Assembly: GCA_016709665.1 (NCBI GenBank)
Contig: JADJMI010000026.1
Coordinates: 124,001 to 188,000, forward strand
Length of the DNA: 64,000 nt
Source: Betaproteobacteria bacterium
GTDB taxonomy: Bacteria > Pseudomonadota > Gammaproteobacteria > Burkholderiales > Usitatibacteraceae
Reading direction: 5' to 3'
Positions 1-9,805 of the stretch are shown piece by piece. The notes beneath the pieces were generated by a model, which was not told the DNA's origin, did no database searches, and worked only from the letters and a program-made list of their open reading frames with translations. The stretch's first letter is position 1, and each line of letters opens with the position of its first letter. Both the position numbers and the translations under genes were made by a program.

Positions 1-414
1 AAGCGCTCGGGCGACGAGATGGCCGAGATCAAGCGCCTCTTCACGCCCGAGTTCCGGAACCGGCTCGACGCGACGATTTCCTTCGCGGCGCTGGACGAGC
101 AGGTCATCCTGCGCGTGGTCGACAAGTTCCTCATGCAGCTCGAAGCCCAGCTCGCGGAGAAGAAGGTCGAGGCGCAGTTCACCGAGGCCCTCAAGAAGTA
201 CCTGTCGAAGAACGGCTTCGACCCGCTCATGGGCGCGCGTCCGATGGCCCGGCTCATCCAGGACACGATCCGCCGTGCGCTCGCCGACGAACTGCTCTTC
301 GGCAAGCTCGCGGGGGGCGGCCGCGTCACCATCGACGTGGATGCGGATGGCAAGGTGAAGCTCGACATCGCCTCGAACAGTGCGCAGCCGGCCGAGCCGG
401 TCGAGTCGGCCTGA
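1..414 (+). CDS. clpA: ATP-dependent Clp protease ATP-binding subunit ClpA, C-terminal end
   Basis: Partial gene; the frame is open from the first base, so the start lies outside the window. About 137 residues are visible. They cover the end of the second AAA+ module (segment FTPEFRNRLDA, typical of ClpA/ClpB) and the small C-terminal domain with the GFDPLMGARPMARLIQ stretch. ClpA unfolds substrates and feeds them to ClpP in the cytoplasm. ClpA is preferred over ClpB because the protein ends soon after the small domain with a short polar tail. A strong terminator follows directly. Confidence 0.88.
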   Translation, partial: KRSGDEMAEIKRLFTPEFRNRLDATISFAALDEQVILRVVDKFLMQLEAQLAEKKVEAQFTEALKKYLSKNGFDPLMGARPMARLIQDTIRRALADELLFGKLAGGGRVTIDVDADGKVKLDIASNSAQPAEPVESA

Positions 415-440
415 CGCGCCCTGCGCACCCGGAAATCAAG

Positions 441-463
441 ACCCGCCCCGGCGGGTTTTTTTT
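441..463 (+). terminator. Rho-independent terminator after clpA
   Basis: A six-base-pair GC stem, ACCCGC (441-446) with GCGGGT (451-456), and a four-base loop are followed by a run of eight T. It sits 26 bases after the clpA stop and separates it from the fcc operon. Confidence 0.88.
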
Positions 464-474
464 CGCCCGGGACC

Positions 475-490
475 TGCCCAGGTGGGCAAT
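475..490 (+). promoter_or_regulatory. Motif 1 site A, upstream of fccAB
   Basis: CCCAGGTGGGCAAT (477-490) contains the inverted repeat TGCCCA-GG-TGGGCA (475-488). It lies 77 bases before the cytochrome start and just upstream of where a -35 box would sit for the TATGCT at 514-519. Nearly the same 14-mer occurs at 15194-15207 and, on the minus strand, at 26275-26288, each time ahead of a gene linked to sulfur metabolism. It is probably the binding site of an unidentified activator or repressor. Confidence 0.5.
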
Positions 491-566
491 AGCCGCGCGG
501 GCCGGGCTTGCGCTATGCTCGCTGGAGCTTGCGGACCGACCACATAAGATCCTGAGGAGATACGCC

Positions 567-908
567 ATGATTCGCATTTCGATTGCGGCGGGTTTGTTGT
601 CCGCCGCCGCGCTTGCCGGGGCCCAGCAACCGGCACCGCCCCCCGCGTTCGCGGCCTCCAACCTGTCGCCCATGGGGGTACGCGCGCTTGCCTCCAACTG
701 TGCCGCCTGCCATGGCACCAATGGCAGGCCCGCGCCGGGTTCTACGCTCGAGGGACTGGCGGGGAAGCCGAAGAACGAGCTCGCCATGGCCATGAACCAG
801 TTCCGCGCCGGGAAAAAACCGGCCACGCTGATGCACCAGATCTCCAAGGGCTACACCGAGGCGGAGATCGACGCGCTGGCTGACTACTTCTCGCGCCAAC
901 CGCGCTAG
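567..908 (+). CDS. fccA: Class I cytochrome c, FccA-type subunit of flavocytochrome c sulfide dehydrogenase
   Basis: A 113-residue secreted monohaem cytochrome. A signal peptide covers about residues 1-19. The haem-binding CAACH is at residues 45-49, and a Met in the segment PATLMHQ near residue 86 is the likely distal ligand. A GAGGAG ribosome-binding sequence precedes the ATG. The flavin subunit follows after 15 bases, so the two form one operon. In this family the cytochrome takes electrons from FAD during periplasmic sulfide oxidation. Some FccA proteins have two haems; this one has one. The role rests mainly on the partner gene. Confidence 0.82.
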   Translation: MIRISIAAGLLSAAALAGAQQPAPPPAFAASNLSPMGVRALASNCAACHGTNGRPAPGSTLEGLAGKPKNELAMAMNQFRAGKKPATLMHQISKGYTEAEIDALADYFSRQPR

Positions 909-923
909 GCACCGGAGAACACC

Positions 924-2195
924 ATGAAGATCCAGCGAAGGGAATTCCTCAAGGCGGGAGCGGCGGGCGTCGTGTTCACGGGGCTCGCGGGCTGCGCGGG
1001 CATGCCGGGCGGCGCTCCGAAGGCGCGCGTGGTCGTGATCGGCGGCGGCTATGGCGGGGCAACGGCTTCCAAGTACATTCGCATGTTCGATCCGTCGATC
1101 GAGGTCGTGCTGGTCGAGCCGAACGACGTGTTCGTATCCTGCCCGATCTCCAACCTCGTCCTGGGCGGCTTCAAGACCATCGGCGACATCACGACGCCCT
1201 ACACGGGTCTCGAGAGAAACCACGGGGTGCGAATCGTTCGCGACATGGCGGTGGCCGTCGACCTCGATCGCAAGCAGGTTCGGCTCGCCAGGGGCGACCC
1301 GCTGCCGTTCGACCGGGTGATCGTGGCACCCGGCATCGAGTTCATCGAGGGCGCGATTCCCGGCCTCAAGTCCCCCGAGGCGCAGTCGCGCATCCTGCAC
1401 GCCTGGAAGGCCGGGGCGCAGACGGTCGACCTTCGCCGGCAGCTCGAGCAGATGCGCGACGGCGGCGTCTACGTGCTCACCGTGCCGGAGGCGCCGTATC
1501 GCTGCCCGCCCGGCCCCTACGAGCGCGCGTGCCAGGTGGCCGCGTACTTCAAGGCCGCGAAGCCCCGCTCCAAGGTGCTGCTGCTCGACGCGAACGGCGA
1601 CGTCACCTCGAAGGGCCCGCTCTTCAAGAAAGCCTGGGCGGATCTCTACCGGGGCATCGTCGAGTACCGGCCGAACAGCAAGGCCGTCGACGTCGACGTG
1701 AAGACGAGCACCGTGAAACTCGAGCTCGAGGACGTGAAGGGCGACGTGCTTAACGTCATTCCGCCCATGAAGGCCGGCCGCATCGCGGACCCGTACATCA
1801 CGGCGAACAAGCGCTGGTGCGAGGTGGATTGGCTGACGTACGAATCCAAGGTCGCCAAGGGCGTTCACGTGTTGGGGGATTCGCTTCAGGTCGCGCCCCT
1901 CATGCCCAAGTCGGGGCACATGGCCAACGCGCACGGCAAGGCCTGCGCGGCGGCGGTCGTGGCGCTTCTCAACGGCGAGGCGCCCAATCCGTCCCCGACC
2001 CTCACCAACACCTGCTACAGCTTCGTCTCGGACAAGCTGGTCGTTCACGTGGCTTCCGTGCACAAGTACGACCAGAAGGACCGAACGATGAAGGTGGTGC
2101 CCGGGGCGGGCGGGGTGTCCTCGGCGATGAACGAGGTGGAGGCGGACTACGCCCTCAACTGGGCGACCAACATCTGGTCGGACACGCTCGCCTGA
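924..2195 (+). CDS. fccB: Flavocytochrome c sulfide dehydrogenase, flavin-binding subunit FccB
   Basis: A 423-residue periplasmic flavoprotein that oxidises sulfide to sulfur and passes electrons to the adjacent cytochrome. A Tat signal (RREFLK, residues 5-10) is followed by a Cys at 24 that could be lipidated. The FAD dinucleotide fold has GGGYGG at about residues 40-45. Cys73 in the segment VSCPISN matches the position where the family binds FAD covalently. Further conserved Cys residues occur in CPPGPYERAC near residue 195. The C-terminal sulfide-dehydrogenase domain is complete. Length fits the family. Confidence 0.92.
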   Translation: MKIQRREFLKAGAAGVVFTGLAGCAGMPGGAPKARVVVIGGGYGGATASKYIRMFDPSIEVVLVEPNDVFVSCPISNLVLGGFKTIGDITTPYTGLERNHGVRIVRDMAVAVDLDRKQVRLARGDPLPFDRVIVAPGIEFIEGAIPGLKSPEAQSRILHAWKAGAQTVDLRRQLEQMRDGGVYVLTVPEAPYRCPPGPYERACQVAAYFKAAKPRSKVLLLDANGDVTSKGPLFKKAWADLYRGIVEYRPNSKAVDVDVKTSTVKLELEDVKGDVLNVIPPMKAGRIADPYITANKRWCEVDWLTYESKVAKGVHVLGDSLQVAPLMPKSGHMANAHGKACAAAVVALLNGEAPNPSPTLTNTCYSFVSDKLVVHVASVHKYDQKDRTMKVVPGAGGVSSAMNEVEADYALNWATNIWSDTLA

Positions 2196-2220
2196 CCGCC
2201 GCGGCTCCCCCGGTGCCCGA

Positions 2221-2244
2221 AGGGCCGCCTCGCGCGGCCCTTTC
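2221..2244 (+). terminator. Probable terminator after fccB
   Basis: A perfect eight-base stem, AGGGCCGC (2221-2228) with GCGGCCCT (2234-2241), is followed by a short T run. It begins 25 bases after the fccB stop. The T tract is only three to four bases long, so termination may be partial. Confidence 0.6.
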
Positions 2245-2320
2245 AACGGGTACCCATGCGGAACAAGGCAATCCGCTCCGATGTTGTCTGCGTAGAATGC
2301 CCGTGAACCCAGGAGATGCG

Positions 2321-2386
2321 ATGGACCGGTACCCGACGCGCGCCGCTTTCCGGGGCCGGCGAGACCTCTCGTGGCGGCCGCGATGA
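2321..2386 (+). CDS. Possible 21-residue leader ORF coupled to the ATP-grasp gene
   Basis: An AGGAG sequence six bases upstream makes the ATG at 2321 a good start. The frame runs for 21 codons (beginning MDRYPTRAAF) and its TGA overlaps the ATG of the next gene as ATGA. It may be a short translated leader that hands ribosomes to the ATP-grasp gene. It could also be the true N-terminus of that gene cut off by a one-base error. The peptide matches nothing I recognise. Confidence 0.3.
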   Translation: MDRYPTRAAFRGRRDLSWRPR

Positions 2387-3702
2387 CCGGCAGGCGCGTT
2401 CTCGTCCTGTTCGCCGACGAATGGGATCGCGCCGCCATCAAGCGACGCGCGGACGGCACCCGGTACCATTTCGAAGGCTTCGACCTCTTCCGCTTCCCGG
2501 AAAACGCGAGGCTTTTCACGTTCGACGCACTCGCCTTCTCGAGCCGCCTCGCCCGCAAGTACCGGCGCATCGGCATCGATGCGGTGGTCACCTCGGAAGA
2601 GCAGTTCGGCCCCATCGTGGCAAGCCTGGTGGCCCGCGAGCTGGGTCTTCCCCACAACCCGATCGGCGCGGTCCTCACGGCGCAGCACAAGTACTACGCC
2701 AGGCGGGCGTTCCAGGACGGCCTGCCGGACGCCAACCCCGCGTTCGGCCTCATCCCCCGGGATTTCCGCCGCACGGGCGAAGTGCCGCTGCCGTTTCCGT
2801 TCTACGTGAAGCCGGTGAAGGCCGCGTTCTCGGTGCTCGCGCGCCGCGTGGCTTCCTGGGACGAACTCGAGCGCCACGCGCGCTTTTCGTGGTGGGAGCA
2901 GGCGATCATCGAACGGCTGGTGAAGCCGTTCGGGGACGTGATGCGCGCCCATTCGACCTACGAGGTCGAGCCCTTCAGCATGCTCGCCGAGGAGATCGTC
3001 GACGGCCACCAGGTCACCGTGAACGGCTTCGCCCGCGAGGGCCGCGTGACGATGCAGGGCGTGGTCGACTCGATCATGTACCCGGGCACGGACCAGTTCC
3101 AGCGCTTCCAGTACCCTTCGCGCCTCTCGCCGCAACTGCAGGCTCGCGCCGAGCAAACCGCCGCGCGCGCGCTCGCGGCGGTCGGATTCCGGCACGGGAT
3201 GTTCAACGTGGAGCTTCGCGCCTGCCCGGCCAGCGGGCACCTGAAGCTCATCGAGATCAACCCGCGGGCCGCCGGCCAGTTCTTCGACTTTTTCGAGCGC
3301 GTGGACGGGTATGACGCCTTCGAAGCCCTCGTCGCCCTGGAAGCGGGCGAGGAGCCCCGGATCAGGCGCCGCGCGGGCGATTCGGCGGTCGCCGCATCGT
3401 TCGTGATGCGCGACCTCGCCGGAGAGGGCCTTTCGCGATGGCCCGGCGATGCCGAGATCGAAGCGCTTCGTCGCCGCCATCCTGCGGCGATGGTCATGGT
3501 CTACCGAAAGCGAGGCGCGGACCTGCGCCGCGAGATGAAGTGGCTCGGCACGTACCGGTACGTCGTGGCCAACCTTGCGGCGCGTTCGCCGGCGGAACTC
3601 TTCGCCGCCTATCGGCGGCTATTCGACGACATCGATTTCCATCCCGTGAGGCACCGGGCGCCCAACGTCGAGCAGATGCTGGGCGAATCGCCGGGCGACT
3701 AG
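2383..3702 (+). CDS. ATP-grasp domain protein, function unknown
   Basis: About 439 residues, with an N-terminal preATP-grasp segment (residues 1-90) and an ATP-grasp fold up to about 310. The metal and ATP site is suggested by LIEINPRAAGQFFDFF near residue 290, where Glu and Asn are typical ligands. Such enzymes join a carboxylate to an amine or thiol using ATP, but the substrate cannot be read from the sequence. A GTG at 2371 is an alternative start in frame. I chose the ATG at 2383, which overlaps the stop of a short upstream frame. The gene ends convergently, sharing a CTAG with the acetyltransferase on the other strand. Confidence 0.75.
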   Translation: MTGRRVLVLFADEWDRAAIKRRADGTRYHFEGFDLFRFPENARLFTFDALAFSSRLARKYRRIGIDAVVTSEEQFGPIVASLVARELGLPHNPIGAVLTAQHKYYARRAFQDGLPDANPAFGLIPRDFRRTGEVPLPFPFYVKPVKAAFSVLARRVASWDELERHARFSWWEQAIIERLVKPFGDVMRAHSTYEVEPFSMLAEEIVDGHQVTVNGFAREGRVTMQGVVDSIMYPGTDQFQRFQYPSRLSPQLQARAEQTAARALAAVGFRHGMFNVELRACPASGHLKLIEINPRAAGQFFDFFERVDGYDAFEALVALEAGEEPRIRRRAGDSAVAASFVMRDLAGEGLSRWPGDAEIEALRRRHPAAMVMVYRKRGADLRREMKWLGTYRYVVANLAARSPAELFAAYRRLFDDIDFHPVRHRAPNVEQMLGESPGD

Positions 3703-4295
3703 GCCCCGGGCGCGGGCCTGGCGATCCAGGCAGGGTCGAATGCGGGGTTCGCGAGGGCGGTGAGGACATGATCGCGCCAGGCGCCCCCGATGAAGAGGTA
3801 ATCCTTCGCGAGGCCTTCCTTCGCGAACCCCAGGCGTTCCAGCACGCGAGCGCTGCGGACGTTTTCCGGCAGGTGGTTGGCCATCAGGCGGTGCAGGCGA
3901 AGCTCGCCGAAAGCGTGCGCCACGACGGCCCGCAGGGCTTCCGTCATGAGCCCGCGGCCCTCGTGCAGGCGGTCGATCTGGTAGCCGAGGTAGGCCGCCT
4001 GGAAGGGGCCGCGCACGACTTGCGTCACGTTCGCCGTGGCGACGGCCCTCGCCGCGTCGCCCTGTCGGGGGAACGCGACCCAGCGCGCGGACTGTCCGTT
4101 CTCGAATTCTGCCGCGAATACCGGCAGGCGTTCCGCCCACCACGCCCGGGAATGCCCGCCAGGAGGCGGCGGTGGCGACCATCGCGCGAGGTGCGGCTCG
4201 AAGTTCTCGGCGAAGAACAGCGCGAGAGCCGACTCGTGGCCCGGCCGGGCGATCTCCAGGCGGAGGCGATCGGTCTCGAGCCGGTCGACGGCCAC
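3699..4295 (-). CDS. GNAT family N-acetyltransferase, RimJ/RimL type
   Basis: A 198-residue cytoplasmic acetyltransferase. It starts with the RimJ/RimL signature LETDRLRLEIARPG near residue 6. The acetyl-CoA loop is in the segment DRLHEGRGLMTEALRAV, and the C-terminal part has NVRSARVLERLGF, typical of the family. It probably acetylates the N-terminus of a ribosomal or other protein, but the substrate is unknown. The GTG start at 4295 lies just downstream of the slmA stop, whose TGA overlaps the ribosome-binding region, so the genes are probably cotranscribed. Confidence 0.8.
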   Translation of the reverse strand: MAVDRLETDRLRLEIARPGHESALALFFAENFEPHLARWSPPPPPGGHSRAWWAERLPVFAAEFENGQSARWVAFPRQGDAARAVATANVTQVVRGPFQAAYLGYQIDRLHEGRGLMTEALRAVVAHAFGELRLHRLMANHLPENVRSARVLERLGFAKEGLAKDYLFIGGAWRDHVLTALANPAFDPAWIARPAPGA

Positions 4296-4303
4296 CGTCG
4301 ACC

Positions 4304-4876
4304 TCAGGCCGCGAATACGCGCCAGTGCTGCGCCCAGCCCTCGGTCGGGGAGCGGCGGAAGCCGCTCTTCGCGAACAGGTGCCAGCGGCCGATCACGTAG
4401 GCGATGAGCGTGTTGGCATAGGCGTTCACGTCCCAGTCGGGGGGCAGCTGGCCGCCGGTCACCGCGAGGCGCCCGCTCTGGCGAAGGCTCGCCTCGAGAC
4501 GGTCGACGAGCTGGTTCACGCGCTGCTGGAGCCGGTCGTCCTCGTTCACGAGCGCGTCGCCCGTGAGCACGCGCGTCATGCCGGGGTTCTTCTGGGCGAA
4601 TCCGAGCATGGCGACGATCATCGCCTCGACCTGCTTGAGCGGGTCCTTTTCGTCCGCCTGGATGCGGTTCACGAGGCCGAAGAGGCTCTGCTCGATGAAT
4701 TCGATGAGGCCCTCGTACATCTGCGCCTTGCTCGCGAAGTGGCGATAGAGCGCCGCCTCCGAGACGTCCAGGCGCGCGGCGAGCAGGGCCGTGGTGACCC
4801 GCTCGGCCTTCGGCTCCTCGAGCATGGACGCCAGCGTCTGCAGGATCTGCGCCTTGCGCTCCCCCGTCTTTGCCAT
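4304..4876 (-). CDS. slmA: Nucleoid occlusion factor SlmA, TetR family
   Basis: A 190-residue protein. An N-terminal TetR helix-turn-helix covers about residues 20-65, with the recognition segment LDVSEAALYRHFASKAQMYEGLIEFIE closely matching SlmA. The middle part (LLGFxxxNPGxTRxLTGxAL pattern) is also diagnostic. SlmA binds chromosomal sites and blocks FtsZ ring formation over the nucleoid. The ATG is preceded by GGGGGAAACC. It sits between a HerA-like ATPase and an acetyltransferase, all on the minus strand and closely spaced. Length agrees with the family. Confidence 0.88.
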   Translation of the reverse strand: MAKTGERKAQILQTLASMLEEPKAERVTTALLAARLDVSEAALYRHFASKAQMYEGLIEFIEQSLFGLVNRIQADEKDPLKQVEAMIVAMLGFAQKNPGMTRVLTGDALVNEDDRLQQRVNQLVDRLEASLRQSGRLAVTGGQLPPDWDVNAYANTLIAYVIGRWHLFAKSGFRRSPTEGWAQHWRVFAA

Positions 4877-4890
4877 CGTGGTTTCCCCCT

Positions 4891-6423
<1,533 letters not shown>

Positions 6424-6458
6424 TACGACCTTCGAAACTGAATTCAAAAGCGGGACTC

Positions 6459-7190
6459 ATGGCAGGCCACAGCAAGTGGGCGAACATCCAGCACCGCAAG
6501 GGTCGCCAGGACGCCAAGCGCGGCAAGATCTTCACGCGCCTCATCAAGGAAATCACGGTCGCCGCCCGCATGGGCGGAGGCGAGCCCGACATGAACCCGC
6601 GGCTGCGCCTCGCGGTGGACAAGGCGTACGAGAACAACATGCCCAAGGACAACGTCGAACGCGCGATCAAGCGCGGGACGGGCGATCTCGAGGGCGTGAA
6701 CTACGAGGAAATCCGCTACGAGGGCTACGGCATCGGCGGGGCGGCCGTGATCGTCGATTGCATGACCGACAACCGCATCCGCACGGTGGCGGAAGTCCGG
6801 CATGCCTTCTCGAAGCATGGCGGCAACATGGGCAGCGAGGGCTCCGTGGCGTTCCTTTTCACGCACTGCGGCCAGTTCCTCTACGCCCCGGGCACCGACG
6901 AGGGGAAGGTCATGGAGGCCGCGCTCGAGGCGGGTGCCGAGGACGTCGTCACGCACGAGGACGGCTCGGTCGAAGTGCTCTCCGGCCCGAACGACTTCCC
7001 CGCGGTGAAGACGGCGCTCGAGAAGGCCGGCCTCAAGGCCGAACTGGCGGAAGTCACGATGAAGCCCGGCAACGAGATCGCCCTCGCCGGCGAGGATGCC
7101 GCACGCATGCAAAAGCTCCTGGATGCGATCGAGTCGCTCGACGACGTCCAGGAGGTCTACACCAACGCCGCGATCGACGAGGCCGGGTGA
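6459..7190 (+). CDS. yebC: YebC/PmpR family protein
   Basis: A 243-residue cytoplasmic protein with the unmistakable N-terminus MAGHSKWANIQHRKGRQDAK and three conserved domains. Members act on translation of proline-rich stretches or as transcription regulators. The start is fixed by the family N-terminus, although the upstream frame is open for 15 more codons. yebC next to ruvC is a very common arrangement. Its stop overlaps a GTG that could start ruvC. Confidence 0.93.
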   Translation: MAGHSKWANIQHRKGRQDAKRGKIFTRLIKEITVAARMGGGEPDMNPRLRLAVDKAYENNMPKDNVERAIKRGTGDLEGVNYEEIRYEGYGIGGAAVIVDCMTDNRIRTVAEVRHAFSKHGGNMGSEGSVAFLFTHCGQFLYAPGTDEGKVMEAALEAGAEDVVTHEDGSVEVLSGPNDFPAVKTALEKAGLKAELAEVTMKPGNEIALAGEDAARMQKLLDAIESLDDVQEVYTNAAIDEAG

Positions 7191-7228
7191 TCGCGGCCGG
7201 GGCCGGCGGCGACGGGCGGCGGGCGCGG

Positions 7229-7752
7229 GTGCGCATCCTCGGCATCGACCCCGGGCTTCGCACCACGGGCTTCGGCGTGATCGGCCGGGAAGGCTCCCGG
7301 CTCGATTACGTGACGAGCGGCTGCATCAAGTCCGATGCCTCGGAAGGCCTCCCCGAGCGGCTCAAGTCCATCTACGAGGGGCTCGCCCAGATCGTGCGGG
7401 AGCACGGGCCGGCCGAAGTCGCCGTCGAGAAGGTCTTCGTCAACGTGAACCCGCAATCGACGCTGCTCTTGGGGCAGGCGCGCGGCGCGGCCATCTGCGC
7501 GGCCGTCATGGCGGGCCTGCCGGTCTACGAGTACACCCCGCAGCAGGTGAAGCAGTCGGTCGTGGGCAAGGGCTCCGCCCGCAAGGAGCAGGTGCAGGAA
7601 ATGGTCAAGCGCCTTCTCTCGCCCTGGCCGGCTACCCGTCGACGGATGCGGCCGATGCGCTCGCCTGCGCCATCTGCCACGCGCATGGGGCGTTCGGGCT
7701 GGGTGCGCTGCCCACCCGCGGGCTCGCGGTCCGCCGCGGGAGGCTCTCGTGA
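7229..7752 (+). CDS. ruvC: Crossover junction endodeoxyribonuclease RuvC (frameshifted in this sequence)
   Basis: RuvC cuts Holliday junctions together with RuvAB. The N-terminus MRILGIDPGLRTTGFGV carries the first catalytic Asp, and AVEKVF carries the Glu. The C-terminal part with DAADALACAICHAHG, which holds the last catalytic Asp residues, is read one frame earlier. One C appears to be missing from the run at about 7620-7623 (CTCTCGCCCTGG). The corrected product would be about 174 residues, normal for RuvC. The GTG at 7229 gives the usual N-terminus; a GTG at 7187 overlapping the yebC stop is the alternative. The break is probably a sequencing error because ruvA and ruvB are intact. Confidence 0.85.
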
Positions 7753-8324
7753 TCGGGCGCATCTCGGGCGTCCTCGCGGAGAAGAACCCGCCGCAGGTGG
7801 TGGTGATGGCGCACGGCGTGGGCTACGAGATCGACGTGCCGATGAGCACGTTCTACAACCTGCCGCGCACGGGCGAGGCGGTCGAGCTCCTCACGCACCT
7901 GGTGGTCCGCGAGGACGCGCACCTGCTCTTCGGCTTCCTCACGGCCGGCGAACGCATGGCGTTCCGTCTCCTCCTGCGCATCAGCGGCGTCGGTCCCAAG
8001 GTGGCCCTGTCGGTCCTCTCGGGGCTGTCCGTCGACGAGCTGGCCACCGCGGTGGCCACCGAGGACGCCTCCCGCCTCACGCGCGTGCCCGGCATCGGCA
8101 AGAAGACCGCCGAGCGCCTCGTGCTCGAGTTGCGCGACAAGCTGGCTTCGGCGCTGCCTTCCGCCACTCGCGCGACGACGACCCAGGGTTCGGATGTGCT
8201 CAGCGCGCTGCTCGCCCTTGGCTACAATGACCGCGAAGCGCAGGCCGCCATCCGCGGCCTCGCCCCCGACCTCGCGCTCGCCGACGCGATCCGCCAGGCC
8301 CTGAAGCAGCTCGCCAAGCCGTGA
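7749..8324 (+). CDS. ruvA: Holliday junction branch migration protein RuvA
   Basis: A 191-residue protein that binds four-way junctions and loads the RuvB motor. It starts MIGRISGVL, has the OB-fold domain (1-65), and two helix-hairpin-helix motifs, ISGVGPKVALSVLSGL near residue 78 and VPGIGKKTAERLVLEL near residue 113. The C-terminal domain that contacts RuvB covers about 150-191. The GTG start overlaps the ruvC stop, and its own stop overlaps the ruvB start, which indicates translational coupling. Confidence 0.94.
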   Translation: MIGRISGVLAEKNPPQVVVMAHGVGYEIDVPMSTFYNLPRTGEAVELLTHLVVREDAHLLFGFLTAGERMAFRLLLRISGVGPKVALSVLSGLSVDELATAVATEDASRLTRVPGIGKKTAERLVLELRDKLASALPSATRATTTQGSDVLSALLALGYNDREAQAAIRGLAPDLALADAIRQALKQLAKP

Positions 8325-9355
8325 TCGAGACCGACCGCCTCATAGCCGGCACCCCGACTTCGCCCATCGAGGAGGGCGAGGAGAGGGCGCTGCGTCCCAA
8401 GCAGCTCGCGGAATACGTCGGCCAGGTGAAGATCCGCGAGCAGCTGGACATCTTCATCAAGGCGGCGCGCGGGCGGGGCGAAGCGCTGGACCATGCGCTG
8501 CTCTTCGGCCCGCCGGGACTGGGCAAGACGACCCTCGCCCACATCATCGCCCGCGAGATGGGCGTGAACCTGCGCCAGACCTCGGGGCCGGTGCTCGAGC
8601 GGCCGGGCGACCTGGCCGCGCTCCTCACGAACCTCGAGCCGCGGGACGTCCTCTTCATCGACGAGATCCATCGCCTCAATCCCGTGGTGGAGGAGATCCT
8701 CTACCCGGCCCTGGAGGACTACCAGCTCGACATCATGATCGGCGAGGGGCCGGCCGCGCGCTCGGTGAAGCTCGACCTTCCGCCCTTCACGCTCGTGGGC
8801 GCCACCACGCGCGCCGGGATGCTCACCAACCCGCTGCGCGACCGCTTCGGGATCGTCGCCCGCCTGGAGTTCTACAACGACGAGGAGCTGGAGCGGATCG
8901 TGACGCGCTCCTCGGGGCTGCTCTCGGTGCACATCGAGGCGGCGGGCGCCCGCGAGATCGCGCGGCGATCGCGCGGTACGCCCCGCATCGCCAACCGGCT
9001 GCTGCGGCGCGTCCGCGATTTCGCGGAGGTGAAGTCCGACGGCCGCGTCACCGCCGACGTCGCGGACATGGCCCTTCGCATGCTGGACGTCGACGTCGTG
9101 GGCCTCGACCTGCTCGACCGCAAGCTCCTGCTCGCCATCGTGGAGAAGTTCGGAGGCGGACCGGTGGGCGTGGAAAACCTGGCCTCGGCCATCGGCGAGG
9201 AGCGCGACACGATCGAGGATGTCCTGGAACCCTACCTCATCCAGCAGGGGTACCTGCACCGCACGCCGCGCGGCCGGATGGCGACGGCGCTCACCTACCG
9301 GCATTTCGGGCTGGCGGGCGGGCCAGCGTCGGCAGGCGGAGGTCTCTTCGAATGA
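8321..9355 (+). CDS. ruvB: Holliday junction branch migration ATPase RuvB
   Basis: A 344-residue AAA+ motor. Walker A GPPGLGKTT lies near residue 65, Walker B DEIHRL near 115, and the arginine-finger segment TRAGMLTNPLRDRFG near 165. The C-terminal winged-helix domain contains LIQQGYLHRTPRGRMAT. The GTG start overlaps the ruvA stop (GTGA). Together with ruvA and ruvC it forms the resolvasome operon, followed without a gap by ybgC. Confidence 0.95.
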   Translation: MIETDRLIAGTPTSPIEEGEERALRPKQLAEYVGQVKIREQLDIFIKAARGRGEALDHALLFGPPGLGKTTLAHIIAREMGVNLRQTSGPVLERPGDLAALLTNLEPRDVLFIDEIHRLNPVVEEILYPALEDYQLDIMIGEGPAARSVKLDLPPFTLVGATTRAGMLTNPLRDRFGIVARLEFYNDEELERIVTRSSGLLSVHIEAAGAREIARRSRGTPRIANRLLRRVRDFAEVKSDGRVTADVADMALRMLDVDVVGLDLLDRKLLLAIVEKFGGGPVGVENLASAIGEERDTIEDVLEPYLIQQGYLHRTPRGRMATALTYRHFGLAGGPASAGGGLFE

Positions 9356-9795
9356 CGCGCATCGCCGTGAAGCCGCGCCTGCAGCCCGCGCTATTCACCT
9401 ATTCCTTTCCCGTGCGCGTGTACTTCGAGAACACCGACGCGGGCGGGGTGGTCTACCATGGCGAGTACCTCAAGTTCATGGAGCGCGCCCGCACCGAATG
9501 GCTGCGATACCTGGGGTTCGACCACCAGGCGCTCGCCCGCCAGCACCGCATCGTGTTCGTGGTGACGGCGATCGCGGTCGATTTCCAGCGCGCCGCCCGG
9601 CTCGACGACAATCTTGCGGTCAGCGTGCAACTCGAGTCGCTCGGCAAGGTCCGATGCGTGTTCGTCCAGGAAATCCGGCGGGAGGACGACCTGCTCGTGA
9701 AGGCCCGGGTCACGGTCGCGTGCGTGAGCGTCGAGCAGTTCAAGCCGGTGGAGATTCCCGAGGCCCTCCGCCGGAAAATGGAAGCCTCGATCTAG
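9352..9795 (+). CDS. ybgC: Tol-Pal system acyl-CoA thioesterase YbgC
   Basis: A 147-residue hot-dog fold thioesterase, first gene of the Tol-Pal cluster. The segment VYFENTDAGGVVYHGEYLKFMERARTEWL (about residues 23-51) holds the catalytic Asp and is diagnostic for YbgC. Members hydrolyse short acyl-CoA or acyl-ACP thioesters and interact with lipid synthesis enzymes. Its ATG overlaps the ruvB stop as ATGA. Confidence 0.92.
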   Translation: MTRIAVKPRLQPALFTYSFPVRVYFENTDAGGVVYHGEYLKFMERARTEWLRYLGFDHQALARQHRIVFVVTAIAVDFQRAARLDDNLAVSVQLESLGKVRCVFVQEIRREDDLLVKARVTVACVSVEQFKPVEIPEALRRKMEASI

Positions 9796-9805
9796 AAAGG
9801 CACGC

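Noticed and set aside
513..2690. Long open frame on the minus strand (725 codons) opposite fccB and the ATP-grasp gene
   Set aside because: Arg/His/Gly-rich translation without a domain; it is a by-product of GC-rich codon use opposite real genes with clear families.
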